Shown in pieces: positions 8,695 through 19,365 of a stretch of 37,355 bases of DNA. Position numbers and translations under genes: made by a program. Each line of letters starts with the position of its first letter. Position 1 is the first letter of the stretch. Where the stretch lies: positions 1 through 37,355 of the forward strand of contig JACQDG010000224.1 of NCBI GenBank assembly GCA_016201185.1, read 5' to 3'. Origin of the DNA: Acidobacteriota bacterium. GTDB lineage: Bacteria; Acidobacteriota; Terriglobia; Bryobacterales; JACQDG01. The notes under the pieces were generated by a model, which worked only from the letters and a program-made list of their open reading frames with translations, made no database searches and was not told the DNA's origin.

Positions 8695-9609
8695 ATGCTT
8701 GGTCCTGCTGATCTGGAATTGATTCGCGAGTGCGGCTACTGCACGCTCCACGAACCGCGCACCGTCTCGATGTGCCAGGGTGAGCCGTTTTTGCGCGACG
8801 GCATTTTACGCTTTTTTGACGGCCGGAAGCTGTTGGTTTGCGGCTATTCGCTCGAGCCGGCTTCAGGCGGGATGAGCCGTTCAGTCGAGGCGCTGGTTCG
8901 ACACTGCTTGGCGTCCGATCCCGTCGAGGTCCTGGCCTACTGCGGTCCGGAGGAGGTCGCGCTGCGGCGCCTCTGCCCGTCCAAATTCCGCCGAATATTC
9001 TTCGAGCCGGCCACCCCGGCCCATGCGGAGATGGTCCTCGATTGCCACGAGGAGCCGAAGTCGTCCCGATTGCGGCAGTGGCTGCGGTCGGCCCAGAACG
9101 CGGCTTTCCAGGTCCGTGAGGTGCCGCTGTCAACTTTTCCGCTGGGCGTGGCGCATCTCCGGCTGATCGAGCGTTTTTTTAGCTCCCGGGAAAGTACGCC
9201 TGTTCTGTTAGACATGGCCTTTCTGTTGGGGCCGCTGGCCTTCATGCCTCATGTGCGGTGGTTCGAGGCTTACCGGGAAGGCGCATTGTGCGGGCTTGCG
9301 GCGGTGGTCGACGCCTTCCGCGATATGGACCTGGCTCTTTTTCTGGCCACGGATCCCGCAGCGGCCGGAGCCAGCGACAGCCTGTATGCCGCCATGCGCG
9401 ACTCGACTCGCTCACGCCGCAAGCGGTACTTGAACTTGGGGCCCAGCCCCTCGGCGGGCCATTATTCCTTCAAGGAAAAGTGGGGAGCGAAGCCGCTGGT
9501 TCCTTCTTATTACTACTGCGAGTGGGGGGCGGGGGAGTTGGCGCTCGGGGACTATAACAGTTGGCCGTCGCGCCTGGCGCAGTACGGCTTCCGCCCGGCA
9601 GTGACCTAA
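8695..9609 (+). CDS. Hypothetical protein, possibly GNAT/FemAB-like fold
   Basis: ATG at 8695 in frame within the 8437..9609 ORF. C-terminal ...LYAAMRDSTRSRRKRYLNLGPSPSAGHYSFKEKWGAKPLVPSYYYCEW resembles FemAB/GNAT C-terminal halves (weak). Confidence 0.6.
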   Translation: MLGPADLELIRECGYCTLHEPRTVSMCQGEPFLRDGILRFFDGRKLLVCGYSLEPASGGMSRSVEALVRHCLASDPVEVLAYCGPEEVALRRLCPSKFRRIFFEPATPAHAEMVLDCHEEPKSSRLRQWLRSAQNAAFQVREVPLSTFPLGVAHLRLIERFFSSRESTPVLLDMAFLLGPLAFMPHVRWFEAYREGALCGLAAVVDAFRDMDLALFLATDPAAAGASDSLYAAMRDSTRSRRKRYLNLGPSPSAGHYSFKEKWGAKPLVPSYYYCEWGAGELALGDYNSWPSRLAQYGFRPAVT

Positions 9610-9624
9610 ATCAGGAAACCGCTC

Positions 9625-12600
9625 TTATTTCTCTTTGCTCAGCCGCCGGAAATAATCAGCGACCGCCTTGCGGTACTCTTCCGGGACAGGCTGCTGGGCG
9701 CCTGCGCGGACTTGTGCGCCCTGCTTCTCGTCCAGCTTACGCCGCAGCAAGAGCTCCAGTTGCTCGGCTTCCAGGAGCAGCTTCTGCGCCTCGCGATCGA
9801 GGAGAAGCGGATTGCCGCCAGGGCCGGTCGGCAGAATGCCTACTCTGCCTATTTCACGGCGCAACTCTTCTAAATCACGGGCTAGCGCGGGATCGTTGCG
9901 CAAGGCGCGCTCGATCTGCGATAACTCGCCCTGGCCTTCGCGGTAGACGCGCGCGGGGTCGATTGGAATCGGCGGGACGCGGCCCGGGATGGTCGGCTGC
10001 CAGTCGCCTCGGTTAGAGTAGTCTCTCCCGGCTCTGGCATCGTTTCCTCCGCCCCGCTGCGCGCCCGGAGCGGCCTGCTGGCTCTCCCCGCCAGGCTGGC
10101 CGCCCTGCTGCTCACCCGGCTGCTGGCCTTGCTGGCCGCCACCCTGTTGCCGGGCGCGCTGGGCCGCCTGGGCCTGCTCCAGTTGCCGGCGAAGCTGCTC
10201 CACGCGGCTCAGGGCCCGCTCCAGGTTCTGGTCACCGCCTTGCTGCTCGGCCTGGGCCAGGCGCCGGGTCTCTTTCAGCCCGTCCCGAAGCTGGTTGAAC
10301 CCCTGGGTCACAGCCTCCTCGCGCTGCGCGGCGTAAAGGCCCATGCCTCGCTTCAGCATGTCGGCGCCCCAGCGCAGGCGCGGGCCAAGATCGGCCTCCC
10401 GCATGTTGCTCACCGTTTCGCGAAGCCGGCGGGAAGCGTTCGGCTGGGTGGGGGCTAAGCGCCGGGCGGTCTCCGCCATGCGGCTTTCCATGGAATCGAG
10501 CTGCGACAGCATCTGCTCCTTTTCGCGGGCCATGGCCTGGACCTGCTCGCGCGAGAGGCCCTGTGCGACGAGCGGCCGGCCCGTAATCGGATCGCTGGCG
10601 CCTGGGTTGGCTCTCTGGGTCTCGAGCGCCTGCCGCATCGCTTCCTGGAGCTTGTTGGCCATGGCCTGCTGCCGCTCGGCCATGTCGTTGGCGCGCTTCT
10701 CCAAGTCTTCCATCTCATCCGAGGCGCGCTGCCGACGCTCGCCCGAAAGTAAATCCTCGGCCTCCCGCATTCTCTCCTGCGCCCGTCTCTGTGCTTCGGC
10801 GCCGCCCCCGCTCTGCGCCTGCTGCGGGCTGCCGCTGCTGGCTGCCTGCATGTCGCGGGCGGCTTGTTGCAGCCGGTCCAGAGCCCGCCGGAGATTGGAA
10901 GCGCTCTGGCCTCCCTGTTGCCCGCTCTGGCCGGCTTGCTGCTGTTGCTGCATCTGTTGCAGGCGGCGCGCCAGGTCCTCGGCTTCGCGACGCAGCATCT
11001 CCTGCTGCCAGCGCTGGTCGAACGTGGGCAGTTGCTGGCGGCGCTGCTGCTCGGCGAGCTGCTCCTGGCGGCGGGCCAACTGGCGGAGCTTTTCCAGCGC
11101 TTCGTCCAGCTCCCGGTCGCGCTCCTGCGCGGAAGCTTGGCGGCCGGTCTCGTACTGGTTCTTGGCGGTGTCGAGCTCGAGGTCGAACATCTCGGCCAGA
11201 TCGCGGCCCATGTTGCCGCCGCCCCCGCCCATGTTGCCGAAGGCCACCTGGATGTCGCGGAAAATGGCTTCGGCCCGCAGCAGGTGCTGTAGCGCCTTCT
11301 GTTCCGGCGGAAGGGCATCGGTCCATTTCTGCTGCCCCAGCTTGTCAGACGCCGGCCCCATGGCCTCCGCCGCCTTCTCCATGTTGTCGCCAAACGCTTT
11401 GAAGTCGTCGCTCGCGGTCACCAGCTCCCGTCGCTTCATCCGCTCGGCAAGCGTGCGCGCCTGGTCACGCAGCTTCGACTGCAGGCCGGAGAGCGTCTTG
11501 GCGTGCTCGGCGGCCTTGAGCCTGTCGAGCGAGCGTTCCCGGGCCAGGTTCCAGGTGGCGGCGACGATCTCTTTTTGCCGGCGCGAAATCTGCGCGCTCT
11601 CGTCGTCCCCCCCTTCGCCGCCGCCGCCGCCCGTCTGTTGGGCCTGGCGGTACTCCCGCTCGAAAGGTTGTACCTCGATAAAGTACATATCGGTCTTCGA
11701 CTCGACCTTGGCGTCCCGCGCCACGGCGTAATAAGAGACCACGTCGCCCGGGACCAGCGAGAAATTCTCCAGCGGGAAGGTGTGGGAAGCCGCGCCCTGC
11801 TTTCGCCCGCCGGGGACGAGCGGCACGGTCTTTTCCGGCCCGCCGTTGATCGAGTAACGGAGCTCGAAGCCCTTTAGCCCGAAATCGTCCTCCGCTTCGA
11901 GCTGCGCCGTCACTTCCTCGATCGAGGTGGCCCGATAGTCCCGGCCGGGCCGGGAGAGGCGGACGGTGGGCTCGCGGTCCGGGATGGCCTCGATGAAGAA
12001 ATCATCGGTCAGGCGGACCATCTCGCCGTTATACAGAGCGGCGACGTAATACTGGCCGTCCTTTTCCACGGTCAGGCGGCCGTGGCTCCAGGTGCTCTCG
12101 CCGCTCTGGGTATTACTGAGAGGAATATTCACCTTGCCGTCCAGCCGCAGCACGCCCGCGGGCAAAGGGCGGTCGGTTTCCACCTCGACCTCCACCTCGG
12201 TCGAGGCTACTGCCCGCACGTCTCCTCCGGGCTCCTCGGTGTTTACTGCCAGGCCGGTCCAGGAGGGGTAGTGGTAGGTGAGCCGCAGTTTCTTTACATG
12301 GGGCATTTCCACCACGCGCACTTTGTATTCGGGGCTCTTCACGCCGCCGGCGGCGATGTAATAGCGGAGCGACTCTTCGACCCCGGCAAAGACGAACTCG
12401 AAGCCGGAATCGTCCAGCCGGCGCTGCATAGGCGCCTCTTCCCATTTGGCGCCGCTTGCAAACTTGGCGAACAGGCGGGCGGTCGGAGAGTAAAAACCAA
12501 TGGTCCGGGCGCTGATCAGCAGGTCCGCCTTGCGCCGGATCGTGACCGAGCCGGGCTCGACCACGATCTGGTACAGATTCGAGACGGACGGGCGCAGCCA

Positions 12601-13170
12601 TCCGGCCCACAGCCGCGCCGTCCCGTAACCGAGGTAGCCTGGCCCCGCCACCCCGAGCCAGATGATCACAGCAATAGCAGCCAGGCCCAAACCGGCAAAG
12701 GTCCAGATGGGGCCTGAGGAGGCAACCTCGGTCGGAGGCGCTTCAGCCGCGAGCTTAAGAGTGTCCTCGGCCAGCAGCGCCAGGATGGGGTTTGCACGAT
12801 CGTGCTTCTGGTCGGGCTTGTCCTGGCCGGCCTTGTTTTGATCCACCCAAGTCTGGATGCGCTGCTCGAAGGCGGGGAAGCGCCGCTCCAGCCGCCGGAC
12901 CCAGGGACTGCTTCCACCGGGCCGGCGCATGGCAAGCAACGGCCGCACCAGCACGGCCGCCACAATGGCCGCCAGCGCCCCGAACAGCGCCAGCCGCCCG
13001 AAAATCACACTCCAAGAGGCGAAGGCGAATCGATTCGTGAATAAGACGCACAGCAGGGTGAGAACCAGAGCCGCCGCCCCTGCGACTGCCAGCCCGCGGC
13101 TGGCCACGGTCATCTGCGCCCTCCGCTTCACTTCGCGAAGGTACTGCTCCAGAGCGAGGAAGGGATTCAT
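9625..13170 (-). CDS. Large DUF4175-like membrane protein with long coiled-coil / Gln-rich C-terminal region
   Basis: Start MNPFLALEQYLREVKRRAQMTVASRGLAVAG at 13170 (ATGA overlap with the upstream gene); N-terminal TM helices, then a beta-rich region, then long Q/E/R-rich stretches (e.g. QMQQQQQAGQSGQQGG, QQGGGQQGQQPGEQQGG). Confidence 0.75.
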   Translation of the reverse strand: MNPFLALEQYLREVKRRAQMTVASRGLAVAGAAALVLTLLCVLFTNRFAFASWSVIFGRLALFGALAAIVAAVLVRPLLAMRRPGGSSPWVRRLERRFPAFEQRIQTWVDQNKAGQDKPDQKHDRANPILALLAEDTLKLAAEAPPTEVASSGPIWTFAGLGLAAIAVIIWLGVAGPGYLGYGTARLWAGWLRPSVSNLYQIVVEPGSVTIRRKADLLISARTIGFYSPTARLFAKFASGAKWEEAPMQRRLDDSGFEFVFAGVEESLRYYIAAGGVKSPEYKVRVVEMPHVKKLRLTYHYPSWTGLAVNTEEPGGDVRAVASTEVEVEVETDRPLPAGVLRLDGKVNIPLSNTQSGESTWSHGRLTVEKDGQYYVAALYNGEMVRLTDDFFIEAIPDREPTVRLSRPGRDYRATSIEEVTAQLEAEDDFGLKGFELRYSINGGPEKTVPLVPGGRKQGAASHTFPLENFSLVPGDVVSYYAVARDAKVESKTDMYFIEVQPFEREYRQAQQTGGGGGEGGDDESAQISRRQKEIVAATWNLARERSLDRLKAAEHAKTLSGLQSKLRDQARTLAERMKRRELVTASDDFKAFGDNMEKAAEAMGPASDKLGQQKWTDALPPEQKALQHLLRAEAIFRDIQVAFGNMGGGGGNMGRDLAEMFDLELDTAKNQYETGRQASAQERDRELDEALEKLRQLARRQEQLAEQQRRQQLPTFDQRWQQEMLRREAEDLARRLQQMQQQQQAGQSGQQGGQSASNLRRALDRLQQAARDMQAASSGSPQQAQSGGGAEAQRRAQERMREAEDLLSGERRQRASDEMEDLEKRANDMAERQQAMANKLQEAMRQALETQRANPGASDPITGRPLVAQGLSREQVQAMAREKEQMLSQLDSMESRMAETARRLAPTQPNASRRLRETVSNMREADLGPRLRWGADMLKRGMGLYAAQREEAVTQGFNQLRDGLKETRRLAQAEQQGGDQNLERALSRVEQLRRQLEQAQAAQRARQQGGGQQGQQPGEQQGGQPGGESQQAAPGAQRGGGNDARAGRDYSNRGDWQPTIPGRVPPIPIDPARVYREGQGELSQIERALRNDPALARDLEELRREIGRVGILPTGPGGNPLLLDREAQKLLLEAEQLELLLRRKLDEKQGAQVRAGAQQPVPEEYRKAVADYFRRLSKEK

Positions 13171-15209
13171 TCCGACTGCGCCTCTCGCCGCAGACCCAGA
13201 TGCAGGTTGCCCAGCAGCGATTCTATCACCGCTGCGGCCAGGGCTACCAGCATTACCGCCCGCCAGATGTCCTCTGGAGCACTTTGTGGGGCGCCCTTGG
13301 ATCCGGCGGGCGAAGCTGGATTGGGTGAAGTCGGCTCTGTCCGGCCGGTCGCCTTCCACAGCGCCAAGACATCCTCGTCGATCGGGCGCAGGTCGCTCTC
13401 CCGCGGGTCGGGATTGGCCGCTACCAGCTCCGTCTGGCCGGCGCGGCGAATCTCGTAAAAACCTGTACTGGTAAGAGTCATCTCACGGCTGGAAACGGCT
13501 TCTGCCAGGGTCAGGGCGCGGTGGCCGGAAGGGTCAATGACCTCAACCGTGGCCCGCGGGTCCCGCCGCTTGTGCAGCTCGAGGATAGAATCGACCGTTG
13601 CCTGCGTCGTCGTCTCTTCCACGCCGGACAGATAGCGGGCCGATTCGGCCACGAAGGGCACAAACAGCGGATGAATCGGCAGGTCGTTCCAGATGTTGTC
13701 GAGCGGGGAGGCCAGCGCCAGCAACCGCCCGGCGCCGAGCGCTTCTTCGATGAGCAGCGGCGAGCCGTCCGAAAGCCGTGCCAGCACCTTTTCGGCCGGC
13801 GTGTCCCAGCGCGCGTAGCGGAAAAACTTCACGCCCTCGAATCGTTTGGCCCCGCGCAGGGCCGGGTGGCTCGAGTCCATCTCGGCGACCTGCTGGAAGC
13901 GTTCCTTCTCGCGGCCCGTGTACTGAGCGTCGGCCACGCGCAGGCCGAGCACCGGCGCTGCGCCCTCCAGGGTTATGGACGGCCCGATCACCAGCAGGGC
14001 CGCGCCGCCGGCTTCGATGAACGCCTTCAGCCTCTTCTCGAACAAGGCCGGCAAGCGGGGAACGTCGGAGATGACGACGAATGCGAAGCGCTCGAGAGCC
14101 AGCGAGCCGGCGTCGGCCGGCGTGGCCGCCTGCAACATGAACATGGATTGCGCGGAGGACTCCAGGGCCGTGCGGTAGTAGAGCATCTCCCGTGCCCGCC
14201 CGCTCTGGTGGAGAAACAGGATCGGCAATGGGTCGGCGCGCTCGAAGGAAAGCAGACGCACGTCGTCGCCCGGCAGCGGATCGGCCGAATCGATGCGAAC
14301 CTCGCCGCGGCTGTGGCCGTGCGGGACCTCGAAATCCGCAAACTCCACCGTGGTCCGGCCGGACTCAGGCACGTCGGCGTTCTTCGAGGCCACCTGCCGG
14401 CCGTTGATGGCGAGCGTAACCCGGCGCGTGGTGGCCGGAGTGTCGAAGCCGGCCACGGTGACCTCGATCCGCGGCCGGGCTTTTTCATACAGGTGAAAGT
14501 CGCCCTTCACGCTTTCCACACACCAGTTGCGACCGACGCCCGTGGCGACGTTGTGTACCTCGAGCGACGCGTTCGTGGGCAGGCTGAGGTCGGCGAAGCG
14601 CCCCGGCATGGCGGATTGCTGGAAATCGGAGATCACGTGCACATTTGCGAGCGGCGCCGACTCCGGGCCGGCGCCTTGCGTCAGCGCACGCAGAGATTGG
14701 CCCAGCTCGCCATAGGAGTTGCGGGACCAGGTCGGCTCGAGCCCCTCGATGGCGCTTCGCAGCGCGGCGCGATCGCTCGAGGGCGCGTTCATCACGCGAA
14801 CGCCCGGCCCGAAACCAATTACCTGGGCCCGGTCGCCGGATCGCAGCCCGTCCACCAGCGCCAGCGCCTCGGCCTTCGCCTGCCTCCATCGTTCGCCGTA
14901 CCGCATGCTGAACGAGGTATCGATCGCTACCAGGCGGTTGCGGAATCCTCCGGACGAGCCGGTTACCGGGCGATAGAACGCGGGCCGGGCAAACGCCAGC
15001 GCCAGCAATGCCAGCAGCGCCAGCCGCGCCGCCAGCAGCAGCAGGTATCGCAGGCGGCGCTGGCGGATGGAGCGCTCCGTGCGGCGCTCAAAGAACATCA
15101 GCGAGCTGAACGGCACGCGCACGGGGTTCTGGCGCTCCAGCAGGTGCAGCCACAGCGGCAGCCCCAGCGCCACCAAACCCGCCAGGAACCAGGGCGCGAG
15201 AAGCGTCAT
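13167..15209 (-). CDS. BatA-type N-terminal TM domain + vWA domain protein
   Basis: MTLLAPWFLAGLVALGLPLWLHLLERQNPVRVPFSSLMFFERR (BatA/'double TM' N-terminus); MIDAS AIDTSFSM; second TM at the C-terminus. Confidence 0.88.
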   Translation of the reverse strand: MTLLAPWFLAGLVALGLPLWLHLLERQNPVRVPFSSLMFFERRTERSIRQRRLRYLLLLAARLALLALLALAFARPAFYRPVTGSSGGFRNRLVAIDTSFSMRYGERWRQAKAEALALVDGLRSGDRAQVIGFGPGVRVMNAPSSDRAALRSAIEGLEPTWSRNSYGELGQSLRALTQGAGPESAPLANVHVISDFQQSAMPGRFADLSLPTNASLEVHNVATGVGRNWCVESVKGDFHLYEKARPRIEVTVAGFDTPATTRRVTLAINGRQVASKNADVPESGRTTVEFADFEVPHGHSRGEVRIDSADPLPGDDVRLLSFERADPLPILFLHQSGRAREMLYYRTALESSAQSMFMLQAATPADAGSLALERFAFVVISDVPRLPALFEKRLKAFIEAGGAALLVIGPSITLEGAAPVLGLRVADAQYTGREKERFQQVAEMDSSHPALRGAKRFEGVKFFRYARWDTPAEKVLARLSDGSPLLIEEALGAGRLLALASPLDNIWNDLPIHPLFVPFVAESARYLSGVEETTTQATVDSILELHKRRDPRATVEVIDPSGHRALTLAEAVSSREMTLTSTGFYEIRRAGQTELVAANPDPRESDLRPIDEDVLALWKATGRTEPTSPNPASPAGSKGAPQSAPEDIWRAVMLVALAAAVIESLLGNLHLGLRREAQSE

Positions 15210-15260
15210 TCGCTACCAGTATACAGCCAGGGTCTGATAGGATATCTGGGAGAGAAGGCC

Positions 15261-15827
15261 ATGGCTACCCAGACGCTCGTTACCTTCGACCAGTTCATGG
15301 ATTTGCCGGAGCAAGAGGGGGTGGATCGTGAACTGGACGAAGGCAGAGTCATTGAAATGCCCCATCCAAGCTTTTTGCATGGCGCCATTCAAGGCAGAGT
15401 GTTTCATTTCTTTACGGTTTATCTGGAACGAACCGGGGCCGACTTCCACGCCTCGCTGAACACGGGATTTCGTCTCGGGCCTGAAACCGTCCGAGCTCCG
15501 GACGTCTGCCTGGTTCGCAGGTCGTCTTACGCGGCGATGGAAGCGGTGAAAGGCGCCCTGCTGGGCTTTCCTGACCTTGCCGTGGAGATAGTATCCCCGA
15601 GCGATACGGCTGCCGACATGGACCGCAAGATCGAACAATATCTCCGCGCCGGGGCTGCCGCCGTGTGGGTCTTCTACCCGGAGACCCGGCACGTCATGAT
15701 TCGCCGGCGTTCGGGAGAAACACGCATAGTGACATCCGGGCAGACCCTGGAAGAGCCTGAGCTGCTTCCCGGCTTGAGCATCCTGGTAGATCACGTCTTT
15801 TCAGGAATTGAGGAATTGAAAAAGTAA
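15261..15827 (+). CDS. Uma2-family (DUF820) putative restriction-endonuclease-fold protein
   Basis: Starts MATQTLVTFDQFMDLPEQEGVDRELDEGRVIEMPHPS; GFRLGPETVRAPDVCLV; FPDLAVEIVSPSDTAADMDRKIEQYLRAGAAAVWVFYP (PD-(D/E)xK-type core). Confidence 0.9.
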   Translation: MATQTLVTFDQFMDLPEQEGVDRELDEGRVIEMPHPSFLHGAIQGRVFHFFTVYLERTGADFHASLNTGFRLGPETVRAPDVCLVRRSSYAAMEAVKGALLGFPDLAVEIVSPSDTAADMDRKIEQYLRAGAAAVWVFYPETRHVMIRRRSGETRIVTSGQTLEEPELLPGLSILVDHVFSGIEELKK

Positions 15828-15926
15828 AGTAGAGGTTGGCCTTCACATAGGAGCTTCCATATCTTAGTTGGCAACGCCGACGCCCTTATAGATGGAAATT
15901 CTGGTTCCGGCCAGGGAGGCACTGCC

Positions 15927-17582
15927 ATGAAGGCTCTGTGTACATTAATCTGGCTGTTGGGCTCTGCCCCGGTTTTCGCCCAACAGCTAAACCCAGCCGA
16001 CCGTTCCGCGGCTGAGGCCGCCATCAAAACGATCCGGGCGCAGGCCATCCGTGCGCACATGCGTTTTCTCTCCGACAGCCTGCTGGAAGGCCGCGCTCCC
16101 GGCACGCGCGGCTACGACATCGCAGCGCAATACGTAGCCACTCAAATGGAAGCCATGGGTCTGCGGCCCGCCGGAGTCAACGGAACATGGTTCCAGCCCG
16201 TTCCGCTGCGAAAAGCGGTGAATGATGCTTCCCGGAGCTCGTATGTGCTGGTGGGGGACGGCAAGGAACAAAAGCTTGCCGATACTGCGGATTACGTGTT
16301 CGGCGGTGACCTACTGCGTGCCGAGAGCAGCGTCGAGGCCCCGCTCGTCTTCGTTGGCTTTGGTGCGACCGCGCCCGAGATGAACTACGATGATTACGCC
16401 GGCGCGAACGTACGCAACAAGATAGTCGTCCTGATTCAAGGCGCCCCACCAAGATTCCCCTCCACAGTACGCGCCTACTATTCCAGTAGGGTGGTCAAAG
16501 AGCAGAATGCAGTGGCTCATGGGGCTGCGGGCACGACCACAATCCTTTTGCCGGAAGATCAGAAGCGTGTCCGCTGGGATTGGATAGTCCCTCAGATCAA
16601 GGCTGGCCAAGTGCAATGGCTCGACGCCGCGCGTACGCCTCACGATGTGTTCCCCGAATTGCGCGTCGGAGCGCTCTTCAGCCAGCACGGAGCGGAGATG
16701 CTATTCGCTGGCGCGCCCAAGACACTGGACCAGGCTTTTGCAGCGGCGCGCGCCAACCAGCCGCAGGCTTTCCCCCTGGCGTCGAGCGCGCGAATCCACA
16801 GGGTGAGCACCCACACGGAATTTGAGAGTCCGAACATTATCGCTAAGCTTGAGGGCTCCGATCCTGCGCTTCGCGATCAGTACGTGGTGTATACGGCCCA
16901 TGTGGATCATCTCGGCCTGTGTCCGCCCGTCGAAGGGGACAAGGTGTGCCATGGCGCCTGGGACAATGCGTCCGGGACCGCTAGCCTGCTGGAAATCGCG
17001 CGAGCATTCACCAGCTTGCCACGGTCGCCCCGCCGCTCCGTGCTCTTCGTATTCGTCACAGGCGAAGAGATGGGCCTACTGGGTTCTGACTACTTCGCTC
17101 ATTTCCCCGCTGTGTTGATCGAGAACATAATCGCCAATCTCAACATAGATGGGTCTCCTAGCATGCTCACTTCGAGTAAGTATCTTACTGCCTATGGTGG
17201 TGAGCACTCCAGCCTGGGTAAAAATGCCGAATCGGCCGCCCAACAAGTCGGTTACAAGATCAGTCCCGATCTTATGCCTGAGGAGGTCTTGTTCATTCGG
17301 AGCGATCAGTATTCTTTTGTCCTTCAGGGTGTGCCCTCCCTCTTTATTATTGACGGTGCCGACGGCCTGGATGTGGGGCGGAAGTGGCTGACAACCAAAT
17401 ACCACACTCCTCTCGACAACGTGAACCAGCCTCTCGACTACGAATCAGGTGCGCGGGGGGCTCGAATGAATTTTCTGGTGGGATACGAAGTCGCCCAGCA
17501 GGACCAGCCTCCCGCCTGGAATGAGGGAGACTTTTTCGGCTCGAAGTTCGGGCGTGGCCGCGCAGCGAACACGAGAAAATGA
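15927..17582 (+). CDS. Secreted M28-family zinc aminopeptidase
   Basis: Signal peptide; AHVDHLG, WDNASGTASLLEIARAF, VTGEEMGLLGSDYF, NLNIDGS, TKYHTPLDNV give the M28 metal ligands and catalytic acids; PA-like insert. Confidence 0.9.
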   Translation: MKALCTLIWLLGSAPVFAQQLNPADRSAAEAAIKTIRAQAIRAHMRFLSDSLLEGRAPGTRGYDIAAQYVATQMEAMGLRPAGVNGTWFQPVPLRKAVNDASRSSYVLVGDGKEQKLADTADYVFGGDLLRAESSVEAPLVFVGFGATAPEMNYDDYAGANVRNKIVVLIQGAPPRFPSTVRAYYSSRVVKEQNAVAHGAAGTTTILLPEDQKRVRWDWIVPQIKAGQVQWLDAARTPHDVFPELRVGALFSQHGAEMLFAGAPKTLDQAFAAARANQPQAFPLASSARIHRVSTHTEFESPNIIAKLEGSDPALRDQYVVYTAHVDHLGLCPPVEGDKVCHGAWDNASGTASLLEIARAFTSLPRSPRRSVLFVFVTGEEMGLLGSDYFAHFPAVLIENIIANLNIDGSPSMLTSSKYLTAYGGEHSSLGKNAESAAQQVGYKISPDLMPEEVLFIRSDQYSFVLQGVPSLFIIDGADGLDVGRKWLTTKYHTPLDNVNQPLDYESGARGARMNFLVGYEVAQQDQPPAWNEGDFFGSKFGRGRAANTRK

Positions 17583-17657
17583 CAGCAGTCTTGTCTTTTG
17601 GGCGCATACTAAACAAAACGCTGCGCCTGACCGGGGCCGCCATTTCGGGTTTGCCAT

Positions 17658-18311
17658 TCACATCCTCTTCTGCCGGAACAGCAGGTACTCCTTCAGCGCT
17701 GTGTCCAGGGGCCTGGAAGTATCTAGCAACAGATAATCGGCCCCGGCGCCCCGGGCTTCCGCCTGCAATTTCTGGATGTGGGACTGGATCAGGCGGCGGT
17801 ATTCCTGGCGGGCGTACTCCGGGGCCACCTCCATGCGCTCGCCGGTTTCCATGTCCTCGAGCAGGGCGGCATCGCTCAGTTGCGGGACCAGCTCCGCCGG
17901 GTCCAGAACGTGGACCAGGATGATGTCGTTGCCCACCGCGTCGTGCTGGTGAAGCGCCAGGTAGGCGAGCGAGGCGGCCAGGTAGCGGGCGAACTCGATC
18001 TTGCTCACGCCGCTCGAGCGATAGCCCATGGAGGCGCTGGAATCAAACAAGAGAACCAACTGGGTGTTCGTTTCGCCCAGGTAGCGTTTCAAGTAGGTCC
18101 GCTCGGTGCGGGCGAAGACGTTCCAGTCGACGAAGCGCGGATCGTCGCCCGGGACGTAGGGGCGATACTCGGCGAATTCCTGGCTGAAGCCGAAGTACGG
18201 CGAGCGGTGCAGGCCGGCCACGAAGCCCTCCACCACGGTGCGAGCCACGAGCTCGATGGTCGAGATGCGGCTCAGCACCTGCGGGTCGAGAAGGCGTTGG
18301 GGGGCGGCCAT
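17658..18311 (-). CDS. DUF58-family protein (vWA-like)
   Basis: EYRPYVPGDDPRFVDWNVFARTERTYLKRY (DUF58 signature) and LLFDSSASMGY. Directly downstream of MoxR. Confidence 0.92.
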   Translation of the reverse strand: MAAPQRLLDPQVLSRISTIELVARTVVEGFVAGLHRSPYFGFSQEFAEYRPYVPGDDPRFVDWNVFARTERTYLKRYLGETNTQLVLLFDSSASMGYRSSGVSKIEFARYLAASLAYLALHQHDAVGNDIILVHVLDPAELVPQLSDAALLEDMETGERMEVAPEYARQEYRRLIQSHIQKLQAEARGAGADYLLLDTSRPLDTALKEYLLFRQKRM

Positions 18312-18331
18312 GGCCGTGGCTCCGTTGACGC

Positions 18332-19357
<1,026 letters not shown>

Positions 19358-19365
19358 GGGTAGGT

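Noticed and set aside
10343-11731. 462-aa plus-strand ORF rich in Cys/Ser/Arg
   Set aside because: Antisense frame of the Q/R/E-rich DUF4175-like gene; composition is an artefact of GC-rich repetitive coding.
13521-15827. 768-aa plus-strand ORF covering the vWA gene and Uma2
   Set aside because: The portion before 15261 is antisense to a clear BatA-vWA protein and has low-complexity Arg/Gln composition; only the in-frame Uma2 part (from ATG 15261) is real.
15851-15897. TTCCAT...ATGGAA pairing and GTTGGC/GCCGAC mini-stem upstream of the M28 peptidase gene
   Set aside because: Short stems with wobble pairs and long loop; no known RNA motif.
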